A stretch of DNA of 64,000 bases from Brachybacterium faecium DSM 4810. Lineage in GTDB: Bacteria > Actinomycetota > Actinomycetes > Actinomycetales > Dermabacteraceae. Shown here one piece after another: positions 36,763 to 44,344 of the stretch. Position 1 is the first letter of the stretch. Each line of letters opens with the position of its first letter. Location of the stretch: positions 2,728,001-2,792,000 of the forward strand of contig CP001643.1 in the NCBI GenBank assembly GCA_000023405.1, written 5' to 3'. Both the position numbers and the translations under genes were made by a program. The notes beneath the pieces are model-generated. The model was not told the DNA's origin. It saw only the letters and a program-made list of their open reading frames with translations, and did no database searches.

Positions 36763-37631
36763 GGTCGCCTCCCGGGGGTGAGGGTGATCGTGGGGGCCTC
36801 GCGGCGGCGTCGGCGACGGTCGGCGCGCCACCACAGCAGCAGCGCGAGGAGGGTGAGGGCGAGGATCACGCCGATCTGCAGGGCGGGGCTGGAGAGGTCC
36901 GGGCCGCTGGTCTGCCAGCGGGCGAGGGTGCTGGTGGGGATCAGCGACGGCAGCGTGACCAGGCCGTTGGTCACCCAGAACAGCACGCCGAGGGCGATGA
37001 TCACGAGGCCGGTGAGCACGGTGGTGGTGTGCAGGCGCCGTCCCAGGACGGTGACGCCGCGCCCGCGCAGCCGTTCCCGCGCCCGCGCGCCCAGCCGCTC
37101 CCACACCAGGGCCAGCGCCACGAGCGGCACCACCATCCCGGCGCCGTAGACGGCGAGCAGCACACCGGCGAGCGCGAGGCTCTGCTGCCCCATCGCGAGG
37201 GTGAGCACGGCGCCGAGGATCGGGCCGGCGCAGAACCCTGCCACGCCGCCGACGGCGCCGAGCAGGAAGGTGCGCAGCGCGCCGCGGCTCCGGGAGGCAG
37301 CGCGCTGCAGCCGTGCGCCGCCGGGCAGCACGGCGGCCAGGTCGATCCCGAACCCGAGCGCGTGGAGCGCGCCGAGCACGATGAGCAGCAGGGAGGTCGC
37401 ACCGATCAGCAGCGCGCGGTGTCCGGCCAGGAGGACGCCCAGGGCCCCGGCCCCGATCCCGAGCGGGACGAGGGTGAGCACGAGGCCGAGGTAGAAGATC
37501 AGGGCGTGCAGGGCGAGGCTCGCGCGGGTGGTGGCGGTGGCGGCGAAGAATCCCGGCAGCAGCAGCGCCCCGCAGGGGCTGAGCAGGGCGAGCGCCCCGC
37601 CGAGGAACGCGCTGAGCAGGCCGATCTCCAT
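36759..37631 (-). CDS. CcdA/DsbD-type thiol-disulfide transporter
   Basis: A 290-residue membrane protein with about seven helices. The two redox cysteines are visible in ALLSPCGALLLPGF (helix 1) and GVAGFCAGPILGAV (helix 4), the pair that carries electrons across the membrane in CcdA. It would pass reducing equivalents from cytoplasmic thioredoxin to the extracytoplasmic DsbA-like protein encoded directly upstream. Starts one base after that gene's stop. The C-terminal extension with an extra helix and an Arg-rich tail is unusual for CcdA. No cytochrome c maturation genes are adjacent. Confidence 0.9.
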   Translation of the reverse strand: MEIGLLSAFLGGALALLSPCGALLLPGFFAATATTRASLALHALIFYLGLVLTLVPLGIGAGALGVLLAGHRALLIGATSLLLIVLGALHALGFGIDLAAVLPGGARLQRAASRSRGALRTFLLGAVGGVAGFCAGPILGAVLTLAMGQQSLALAGVLLAVYGAGMVVPLVALALVWERLGARARERLRGRGVTVLGRRLHTTTVLTGLVIIALGVLFWVTNGLVTLPSLIPTSTLARWQTSGPDLSSPALQIGVILALTLLALLLWWRADRRRRRREAPTITLTPGRRP

Positions 37632-37632
37632 C

Positions 37633-38481
37633 TCAGCTGCCGCTCTCGGCCAGGGCGTCGTCGATCGCGGTGGTGAACACGTCGGTGGGCTGGGCGCCGA
37701 CCATCGGGGTGCCGCCGACGACGAACGCCGGGGTGGACATGATCCCCAGGTCCCAGCCCTGGCTGGCGTTGGCGGAGATGGTCTCGGCGACCTCCTCGGA
37801 GTGGAGATCCTCGGTGAACTGCTCGGTGTCCAGGCCGAGCTCGTCGGCGAGCGCGACGAGGGAGGACTCGTCGAGCTCGGCGCCGGTGCGGATCTCGCCG
37901 CCCTCGAAGAGACGGTCGTGGTACTCGGCGTGGGCGTCCTGCCGGGCCGCGGCGAGGCTCGCGCGGGCGGCCCGCTCGGAGTCGTCGCCGTAGATGTTCA
38001 CGTCCCGCCACTCGATGCGCAGCTCGCCGCGCTCCACGTACTCGCGCACCGCGGGCAGGGTCTCCTGGGACCACTCGGCGCAGTAGGGGCACTGGTAGTC
38101 GGTGAAGACGATGAGCACCACGGGGGCGTCGACGGGGCCCTCGGCGAGCAGGTCGTCCTCGTCGCGGGCCTCCTCCTCGCTGAGGTCGGGGACGGCGACG
38201 GAGGAGGGGTGCTCGACCGCCCCGGGGTCCTCCGCCTCGGCGCCGTCGGCCGGCGCATCAGCGACGTCGGTGGAGTCGGTGGAGGCGGCGGGTTCGGTGC
38301 TGTCCCCGCCGGGTCGCAGCCAGAGCACCGCGGCGATCAGCGCGGCGGCGACGACGAGGATCAGCAGCGGGACCATCCAGCGCCGGCCGGCGGGGCGCGC
38401 GGCGCGATGGCTCTGCGGGCTGTCGGAACCGCGCGGGCTGTCGGGGCCGCGCGGGGCGTCGGGGCGGTCGGGGGCGGTCAT
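37633..38481 (-). CDS. membrane-anchored DsbA/thioredoxin-like protein
   Basis: A 282-residue protein. Pro/Ser-rich cytoplasmic tail, one membrane helix (WMVPLLILVVAAALIAAVLWL, about 36-56), an acidic linker, then a DsbA-like thioredoxin fold (about 115-282). The fold has active site FTDYQCPYCAEW and cis-proline loop IMSTPAFVVGG. The CPYC pair would exchange disulfides with secreted proteins. First gene of a three-gene unit with the CcdA-like transporter and the propeller lipoprotein. The order suggests a dedicated extracytoplasmic redox relay. Confidence 0.92.
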   Translation of the reverse strand: MTAPDRPDAPRGPDSPRGSDSPQSHRAARPAGRRWMVPLLILVVAAALIAAVLWLRPGGDSTEPAASTDSTDVADAPADGAEAEDPGAVEHPSSVAVPDLSEEEARDEDDLLAEGPVDAPVVLIVFTDYQCPYCAEWSQETLPAVREYVERGELRIEWRDVNIYGDDSERAARASLAAARQDAHAEYHDRLFEGGEIRTGAELDESSLVALADELGLDTEQFTEDLHSEEVAETISANASQGWDLGIMSTPAFVVGGTPMVGAQPTDVFTTAIDDALAESGS

Positions 38482-38696
38482 GCAGGTCTCCGATGCGGGA
38501 CGGGGTCAGGAGCGGTGGGGCCGACGGGCGGCTCGGGGTCGTGCTGCGGGGCGCGCCGGGAGGCGGGGCGCCGCACCGGCTGCATGCTCGGGATCATCAC
38601 CGCTGGGGCGACCATATCGAGACGTGCGCGAGAGGCGAGCGCCGCCGGCCGCCCGGTGAGGAACGACGCACGGGCCGGCTGCGCGAGACTGGGGGC

Positions 38697-39032
38697 ATGA
38701 GCACCGCAGACCTCGCCCATGGCATCGCCGCTCTCAGCCGCTGGATCGATGAGGGCAACCGCGGCCGCGACCCCGAGGCGGCGACCTGGGCGCGGCTGGC
38801 GAAGATCACCGAGGAGGCGGGCGAGGTGGTGGCCGCGCAGATCGGCGCCACCGGCCAGAACCCGCGCAAGGGCGTCACCCACACCGCGGGCGATGTCGAG
38901 GAGGAGCTGCTGGACGTGGCCCTCACCGCGCTCGCGGCGCTCGAGCATCTGCGCGGGCACGACGAGCGCTCGCTCGCCCTGCTCGAGGAGAAGCTCGCGC
39001 GGACCCTGCAGCGCGCCGGCCTGCGCGGCTGA
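38697..39032 (+). CDS. MazG-like nucleotide pyrophosphohydrolase
   Basis: A 111-residue all-alpha protein. The metal-binding pattern of the MazG superfamily is visible: LAKITEEAGEVVAAQ supplies the EExxE part and VEEELLDVALTALAALEHL the ExxD part. It matches short single-domain MazG-like proteins, which hydrolyse non-canonical or excess NTPs to NMP and pyrophosphate. Start ATG 38697 with a weak GGGGG upstream. Divergent from the DsbA-like gene and convergent with the kinase gene. Confidence 0.88.
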   Translation: MSTADLAHGIAALSRWIDEGNRGRDPEAATWARLAKITEEAGEVVAAQIGATGQNPRKGVTHTAGDVEEELLDVALTALAALEHLRGHDERSLALLEEKLARTLQRAGLRG

Positions 39033-39103
39033 GCGCCGGCGCCGGTCAGCCGCTGCGCCGGCCCCGACGCTGCCCGCCCGTGATCCGGCGGCCGCGGCGC
39101 CGG

Positions 39104-40042
39104 TCAGCCGGTGGTGTCGGTGGTGAGCTCGATGGCGCGCAGCAGGCGCTCGAGGTCGTCGGCCCGGCCCGAATGCTGGGCCTCCCAGAAGTAGGAGGCG
39201 ACCAGTCGTGCGAAGGAGATCGTCTCGGCGCGGTCCGCGTCCGCGCCCGCGGCCTCGCAGAACGCCTCGACCACGCCGCGTATCGCCTCTCGCGGCCGGG
39301 GCGCCTCGAGCACGCCGCCGAGCACGCTGCGCACGACGGTGTGGGCCTCGAACTCGACCGGCCCGCAGAGGTAGCCGGGGTCGATCGCGACCCAGCTGCC
39401 GTCCGCGCGCCGCAGCACGTTCTCGAGGCTGAGGTCGCCGTGGGTCATCGTGGTCGAGGAGTCCTCCGCGAGCTCGTCGATGATCTCCGCGGCCAGCTCC
39501 CCCGCCCCGACCGGGATCGGCAGCGCCGCGGCCACCGCCCGGGCGTGCTGCGCCTGGAACGCCTCGCCCCAGGAGCGCGAGGTCTCGGCCAGGCGCGGGG
39601 CGCCCGACGGCGCGGGGACCGTGGCGATGCGCCGCGCCACCTCCCCCGCGATCCGCGCGGCGTCGACGACCTCGACGACCTCGGGGTGCTCGAGGAGCGT
39701 CGCGGTCTCGAGCCGTTCGATGAGCAGCGCCTGCTCGTCCCCGTCGGCGCGCAGCAGGTCCACCACCCCGTGGCCCGCGAGCGCGGAGAGGGCCGTGGCC
39801 TCGAGGGCCGCGTCCGCGATCGGGGAGACGAGCTTGAGCGAGGCGCGCACGCCGTCCTCCGTGCGCACGGGCAGCACGATGCTCGTGCCGCCGACCGCTG
39901 GTTCGCCGTCCGTCTCGAGGCCCCAGCGCCGGCACAGCCGCTCGGCGTGCCCGGGAAGGGCGTCGAGCCAGGGCCCGGTGGACCGGTCCTGGTGGAGCAG
40001 CCGCCGGCGGAAGGCTCCGGGGATCTGCAGCGGGCGTGTCAT
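39104..40042 (-). CDS. aminoglycoside/hydroxyurea-type phosphotransferase (APH(6)-like)
   Basis: A 312-residue kinase-fold protein. The catalytic loop is THGDLSLENVL and the metal-binding aspartate lies in VAIDPGYLCGP. The lead-in WLDALPGHAERLCRRWGL and TSIVLPVRTEDG match the APH(6)/streptomycin and hydroxyurea phosphotransferase family. ATG 40042 is preferred over upstream in-frame starts, which read through a low-complexity Arg/Pro segment. Chromosomal members of this family in actinobacteria often do not confer resistance, so a housekeeping small-molecule kinase is equally likely. It lies 64 bases downstream of the MmyB-like regulator on the same strand. Confidence 0.88.
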   Translation of the reverse strand: MTRPLQIPGAFRRRLLHQDRSTGPWLDALPGHAERLCRRWGLETDGEPAVGGTSIVLPVRTEDGVRASLKLVSPIADAALEATALSALAGHGVVDLLRADGDEQALLIERLETATLLEHPEVVEVVDAARIAGEVARRIATVPAPSGAPRLAETSRSWGEAFQAQHARAVAAALPIPVGAGELAAEIIDELAEDSSTTMTHGDLSLENVLRRADGSWVAIDPGYLCGPVEFEAHTVVRSVLGGVLEAPRPREAIRGVVEAFCEAAGADADRAETISFARLVASYFWEAQHSGRADDLERLLRAIELTTDTTG

Positions 40043-40106
40043 CACCGCATCATCCCAGGGTCCCGGCCGCCCGGCGCCGTCCTCCGAGGCACGGACCCGC
40101 GCCGTG

Positions 40107-40988
40107 TCAGCGCGTCGTGGGCCCGTGGTCTCCGGCCGGCGCCTCCTCCGTGGCGGCCCAGGTGGCGAGCATCCGCAGGGCATCCGCGCTGGGGGTGTCC
40201 GGTGCGGCGGCGTAGACCAGCAGCGTGAGGTCCGGATCCGAGGAGAGGGTCATCGCCTCGAAGCTCAGCTCCATCTCGCCGACCACCGGGTGATGCAGCT
40301 GTTTGACCCCGGTGCGGTGGAAGCGCACGTCGTGCGCGGCCCAGCGCCGGCGGAAGTCCTCGCTGCGGGTGGACAGCTCCCCGATGAGGTCCTGGAGCTT
40401 CTGGTCGTGCGGGTGGCGGCCGGCCTCCGAGCGGAGCATGGCGGCGATGTCGTCGGCCGCGCGCTCCCAGTCCACGAAGAAATCCTGCGCGGCGGGATCG
40501 AGGTAGATGAAGCGGGCGGAGTTCGCGGGCCGACGGGGGTCTGCCAGCGCCGGCGAGTACAGCGCCCGCGCCATCTGGTTGTGGGCCAGGTGGTCGAAGC
40601 GGGCGTTGCGCACCCAGGCCGGGGCGTCGGTGATCGCGTCGAGGACCTGCTGGACCACGGGCCGGATGGTGGCCGGGCGGGCCGAGCGGCGCCGTGCGGA
40701 GGTGCCGGCGGAGCGGCGGGCGAGGTCGAACAGGTGCACCCGCTCCGCCTCGTCCAGCTGGAGGGCGTCGGCGAGGGCCTCGAGCACCGCGTCGCTCGCC
40801 CCGGAGATCCTGCCCCGTTCGAGCCGGTTGTAGTAGTCCACGCTCACGCCGGCGAGCATCGCGACCTCTTCACGGCGCAGCCCCGGCACGCGGCGGGTGC
40901 CGCCGTACGCCGGCAGGCCGGCCTTGTCCGGGGTGAGCCGTGCGCGGCGCGAGGTGAGGAACTCACGGATATCGCCCTGGGGATTCAT
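40107..40988 (-). CDS. XRE-family regulator with MmyB-like ligand-binding domain
   Basis: A 293-residue protein. The N-terminal helix-turn-helix reads VPGLRREEVAMLAGVSVDYY and LERGRISGASDAVLEALADAL, the standard opening of actinobacterial MmyB-like regulators. The C-terminal part (about 105-275) has the PAS-like MmyB fold with WVRNARFDHLAHNQMARALYS and FDAW-type segments. This domain is reported to bind fatty-acid-like ligands. Such regulators commonly sit beside, and control, short-chain dehydrogenase and aldo/keto reductase genes. A palindrome 36 bases upstream of the start is the probable operator. ATG 40988. Confidence 0.92.
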   Translation of the reverse strand: MNPQGDIREFLTSRRARLTPDKAGLPAYGGTRRVPGLRREEVAMLAGVSVDYYNRLERGRISGASDAVLEALADALQLDEAERVHLFDLARRSAGTSARRRSARPATIRPVVQQVLDAITDAPAWVRNARFDHLAHNQMARALYSPALADPRRPANSARFIYLDPAAQDFFVDWERAADDIAAMLRSEAGRHPHDQKLQDLIGELSTRSEDFRRRWAAHDVRFHRTGVKQLHHPVVGEMELSFEAMTLSSDPDLTLLVYAAAPDTPSADALRMLATWAATEEAPAGDHGPTTR

Positions 40989-41023
40989 GCCTGGAGGCTA
41001 GCCCCGGCCGGCGGGACGAGCCA

Positions 41024-41038
41024 GGTACTGGCAGTACC
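41024..41038. promoter_or_regulatory. perfect palindrome GGTACTG-G-CAGTACC, probable MmyB-like operator
   Basis: A 15-base perfect dyad 36 bases upstream of the regulator start, where it would overlap the promoter. The sequence GGTACTGnCAG recurs upstream of the MFS exporter (43815-43825). Confidence 0.65.
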
Positions 41039-41075
41039 CGGGACCGCGGGGGACCCGCACCCGCCGCGGCCAGGT

Positions 41076-41234
41076 TCATCCGGACGGGGCGCGCCAGGCT
41101 CCCACGGCACGGTCGACGCAGACGGTCACGGCGGCGGCGACGTCGGTGGACGGATCCAGCAGCCACTGCAGCCCGATGCCGTCCATCGCGGCGGTGAGCA
41201 GCCGGACCTCGATCTGGATCTGTGCCTCGGCCAT
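41076..41234 (-). pseudogene. TetR-family regulator, C-terminal remnant
   Basis: The 52 codons before the stop read MAEAQIQIEVRLLTAAMDGI, then GLQWLLDPSTDVAAAVTVCV. This is the standard closing helix pair of TetR/AcrR ligand-binding domains (the LLDGLxLQWLLDP pattern). No DNA-binding domain is found upstream; the frame runs out into the aldo/keto reductase leader. The remnant suggests a deletion that fused the end of a regulator gene to the reductase gene. Confidence 0.6.
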
Positions 41235-41313
41235 CGGGGCGATGTCGCCGGCGTCGAAGGGGCGCTGACCGACGCACCGCCCCTCTCCTGCCGCCTGGTG
41301 AAGGGACTCCACG

Positions 41314-42285
41314 ATGAAGTACTCCGTTCTCGGCCCGAGCGGGATCCGCGTCTCGCAGATCTGCCTGGGCAGCGCCACCTTCGGCGTCGCCCCCACCTCG
41401 CAGGAGGCCGACGAGGTGGTCGGCGCGGCGCTCGATCTGGGCGTGACCTTCTTCGACACCGCGAACGTCTACGGCTCCGCGCCGACGTTCGATCGTCCCG
41501 GGCATCCGCCGGCGGCGCAGCGGGAATCGGCCGAGGAGATCCTAGGCCGCGCCCTCGAGGGGCGGCGCGACGAGGTGGTGCTGGCGACCAAATCCGGGGA
41601 GCGCCGCGTCGGTGCGGGGGCAGGCCTGTCGCGCCGGCACATCATCGGGCAGGTCGAGCAGAGCCTGCGCCGCCTGCGCACGGACCACATCGACGTCTAC
41701 TACGGCCATTTCCCGGATCCGCACACTCCGCTCGAGCAGACCCTCGCCGTCTACGACGACCTGATCCGACAGGGCAAGACCCGGTACGCGGCGCTGTCGA
41801 ACCATCCGGCGTGGCAGATGACCGAGGCGCTGTGGATCGCCGACGACCGCCGGCTGGTCTCGACCCCGGTCGCCGCGCAGGTGCAGTACAGCCTGCTGCA
41901 CCGCGGCCCGGAGGCGGAGCTCGTGCCCGCCTGCTCCCGCTTCGGGATCTCGATCGTGCCGTTCGCCCCGCTGCACGGCGGTCTGCTCGCCGACCTCTCG
42001 GTGCTGGAGCGGGAGATCTCCGGGGACCAGCGGTACGGCGGCGCCGGATTCTCCGCACAGGAGATCGCGGTGGCTCGCGCGCTGGACGGGCTGGCCCGCG
42101 AGTGGGGCCTCGAGATGCAGCAGGTCTCGCTCGCGTGGCTGCTCTCCCGCCCAGCGGTGGCGTCGATGATCGTCGGCGCCGAGACCGCCGAGGAGATGCG
42201 CGCCAACGCCTCGGCCGCCGAGGTGGAGCTCAGTGCGGAGCAGCTCGAGGCCGTCTCCGCCCTCACCGAGAACCGCCCAGCCTGA
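41314..42285 (+). CDS. aldo/keto reductase
   Basis: A 323-residue NADPH-dependent reductase of the (beta/alpha)8 fold. The catalytic tetrad is visible: Asp in FFDTANVYG with the following Tyr, Lys in LATKSGERR and His in VYYGHFPDPHTP. YSVLGPSGIRVSQICLGSATF is the family opening. It reduces aldehydes or ketones; the substrate is unknown. ATG 41314 follows AAGGGA. Upstream lies a TetR remnant and downstream a truncated Rossmann-protein start, so it is a survivor of a larger cluster. It is likely controlled from the MmyB-like regulator region. Confidence 0.93.
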   Translation: MKYSVLGPSGIRVSQICLGSATFGVAPTSQEADEVVGAALDLGVTFFDTANVYGSAPTFDRPGHPPAAQRESAEEILGRALEGRRDEVVLATKSGERRVGAGAGLSRRHIIGQVEQSLRRLRTDHIDVYYGHFPDPHTPLEQTLAVYDDLIRQGKTRYAALSNHPAWQMTEALWIADDRRLVSTPVAAQVQYSLLHRGPEAELVPACSRFGISIVPFAPLHGGLLADLSVLEREISGDQRYGGAGFSAQEIAVARALDGLAREWGLEMQQVSLAWLLSRPAVASMIVGAETAEEMRANASAAEVELSAEQLEAVSALTENRPA

Positions 42286-42313
42286 CCACCCCGTTCACGA
42301 AGGAGAGCTCCCC

Positions 42314-42352
42314 ATGGGCCGCATCCTCATCACCGGCGCGGCCCGGGGCGCT
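42314..42352 (+). pseudogene. truncated start of a Rossmann-fold (SDR/epimerase) gene
   Basis: After AAGGAG at 42299-42304, ATG 42314 begins MGRILITGAARG, the classic first strand and glycine-rich loop of a short-chain dehydrogenase or epimerase. Homologous character then stops and the frame passes into sequence belonging to the end of the convergent MFS gene. It appears to be the first 12-13 codons of a gene whose remainder was deleted. Confidence 0.5.
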
Positions 42353-42478
42353 CTCTCATGCAGAGAATCACCACCGCTCACGCAGCCGCGGCACCGAGCA
42401 TCCTCGCTGTCGCCCAGTCGGAGCTCGGACGCGGTGCGGGGAGGGGCCGGTGCTCGCACGCCCGGATCGCACCGCGCG

Positions 42479-43738
42479 TCACGCCCTGCTCCGCCGGGCA
42501 CGCCTGGCGAGGAGGGCCAGTGCGGTGGTGGGGATCAGCGTGAGCGCGAGGACGGTGGTGCCGACCGTGGCCGGCCCATCGAGGCCCAGCGGGGACTCGA
42601 GGGTGGAACCGGCGATCGGGGTGATGACGGCGGTGCCGAGGTTGAACGCGGCGACGCTGAGCGCGGACCCCAGCGAAGCCGCTGTCCCCGAGAACCGCAC
42701 GGCGAGGTGGATGAGCACCCCGTTCGCGCTCAGGCCGAACACGCCGAGGAGCGTGATCGCGGAGATCATCGCCCAGGCCTGGCTGGAGAACAGGAGGATC
42801 ACGGCCATCAGCGCGGTCGAGACCGCCGGGGTGATGATCGTGACGGCGTGCGGGCTGCTGTCCCCCAGCCGCCCGGCGACGAGGGTGCCGAGGAAGGAGC
42901 CGACGCCGAAGGCGGTGAGCACCAGGGGCACGACGGAGGCGGCGACGCCGGAGCGGTCGATGAGGACCGGGGCGATGAAGGAGTAGAGGGCGAGCACACC
43001 GCCGCTGGTGGTGACGCAGGCGAGCAGCACCAACCAGAGGCGGACGGAGAGGAGCCCGGCGAGGTCGGCGAGGAGCGAGGCCCCCGCCGCGGTGTCACGC
43101 TCGTCGCGCGGCACGCAGCGGAGGACCAGGACCGTGACGAGCACGGCCCCGACCGCCAGGGCCCAGAAGGTCCCCCGCCACCCCACCAGCTGCGCGATGT
43201 ATGCCCCGATCGGCACACCGAGGACGGTGGCCAGGGATCCGCCGGCGGCGACGACGGCGACTGCACGCGATCCCATCGCGGGGCCCGCGGCGCGGCTCGC
43301 GACGACTGCGGCGACGGCCCAGAACGCGCCCGTGGCGAGGCCCGTGAGGAGCCGGGCGATGACGATCTGCTCCACATCCGAGGCCAGCGCCACCCAGAGG
43401 TGGCCCACGACGAAGATGCTGAGCGCGAGCACGAGCGTGAAACGTGCGGAGAGCCGGGCGGTCGCCATCGTCATCACAGGCGCGCCGACGATCATCCCGA
43501 CGGCGAAGACGGTGATGAAGGATCCCACCCGTGCCAGCGACACCCCCAGATCGTCAGCGATGTCGGGCAGGATGCCGGCGACGACGAACTCCGTGGTGAG
43601 CATAAGGAAGGTGCCCACGGCGAGGACGTAGGCGACCAGCGGAAGGCGCCGGCGTGCGGCGGGCGCGGTTCCGGCGTCGGCCCCACCGGTGCGAACTCCT
43701 CCGCCTGTGTCCATGGTGTCCGTGGTCGTGGCTGGCAT
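42479..43738 (-). CDS. MFS drug/sugar efflux transporter (DHA1 type)
   Basis: A 419-residue protein with twelve membrane helices. ATG 43738 follows GAAGGAGAG. The DHA1-type motif EFVVAGILPDIADDLGVS in helix 1 and the proton/drug motif WRGTFWALAVGAVL in the middle resemble the AraJ/CmlA/YdhP exporters. It would expel a small molecule using the proton gradient. A half palindrome GGTACTGCCAG 77 bases upstream of its start matches the operator of the MmyB-like regulator 3 kb away, suggesting common control with the aldo/keto reductase locus. Confidence 0.92.
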   Translation of the reverse strand: MPATTTDTMDTGGGVRTGGADAGTAPAARRRLPLVAYVLAVGTFLMLTTEFVVAGILPDIADDLGVSLARVGSFITVFAVGMIVGAPVMTMATARLSARFTLVLALSIFVVGHLWVALASDVEQIVIARLLTGLATGAFWAVAAVVASRAAGPAMGSRAVAVVAAGGSLATVLGVPIGAYIAQLVGWRGTFWALAVGAVLVTVLVLRCVPRDERDTAAGASLLADLAGLLSVRLWLVLLACVTTSGGVLALYSFIAPVLIDRSGVAASVVPLVLTAFGVGSFLGTLVAGRLGDSSPHAVTIITPAVSTALMAVILLFSSQAWAMISAITLLGVFGLSANGVLIHLAVRFSGTAASLGSALSVAAFNLGTAVITPIAGSTLESPLGLDGPATVGTTVLALTLIPTTALALLARRARRSRA

Positions 43739-44153
43739 GGTCTCTCCTTCGTGGTGCGTTCTCGCCTTGCAGAACACCACGGTTCCGGCGCGGTGGAGAG
43801 ACCCGCTTGATAGGGGTACTGCCAGGGCATCCCTCGTAGCTGGCGTGCCTTCCCGACTGAGAGGGCACGCTGCCCTCCCACTGAGGCGCGATCCGGCCGG
43901 CACGGCGGCCTCAGCATGCGCTGCGGAGATCGCCCCGCCATGCGTCCACGCCGTTACTCCTCAACGGCGCAACAGTTCGGCCGATTACGCTCAGTCGTAC
44001 GCCGGGACGGGGAAACGGGCCCGCACCTCGCGCGAACACCGGTGGGCCGAGCACTCGATCCCTCCGACGGCGGCCCGACCCGACGTGCGGCACCGAGTGC
44101 CACACCCGCCGACAGAGCAGATTCCTCTGCCGCAGACCGGGACGTCTTCTCGG
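43739..44153. other. MFS promoter region and gap before tRNA-Lys; no gene
   Basis: Open frames here, including one antisense to tRNA-Lys that ends ARRGSNPRPAD, are tRNA shadows. The only element I recognise is the GGTACTGCCAG site at 43815-43825. Confidence 0.6.
43815..43825. promoter_or_regulatory. MmyB-like operator half site upstream of the MFS gene
   Basis: GGTACTGCCAG matches the left arm, centre and first three bases of the right arm of the palindrome at 41024-41038. It is 77 bases before the MFS start codon. Confidence 0.5.
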
Positions 44154-44225
44154 TGGGCCCGGAGGGGATCGAACCCTCGACCCGCGGATTAAAAGTCCGA
44201 TGCTCTACCACTGAGCTACAGGCCC
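44154..44225 (-). tRNA. tRNA-Lys (TTT anticodon)
   Basis: A 72-base cloverleaf on the minus strand. Acceptor GGGCCTG pairs with CGGGCCC with one G-T pair; D arm GCTCAGTGGTAGAGC; anticodon loop CTTTTAA gives TTT; T loop GTTCGAT; discriminator A. No encoded CCA. The outermost anticodon-stem pair is a mismatch. Confidence 0.93.
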
Positions 44226-44344
44226 CGTGCCCGCCGAGCGGGCCCGTCCATACTACCGGCGGGTGACCACGGCGAAGGACGCCGGGCAGCGGTGCGAGAC
44301 CGCTCCCCGGCGTCCTTCGAACGCGGCGGAGTCCGCCGGTGGGG

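Noticed and set aside
39104-40042. Acquired antibiotic-resistance gene
   Set aside because: The kinase resembles APH(6), but base composition matches neighbours and there are no mobile-element signs, so resistance is not claimed.
43689-44192. Plus-strand frame ending ARRGSNPRPAD
   Set aside because: That ending is the familiar false translation of a tRNA antisense strand; it covers tRNA-Lys.
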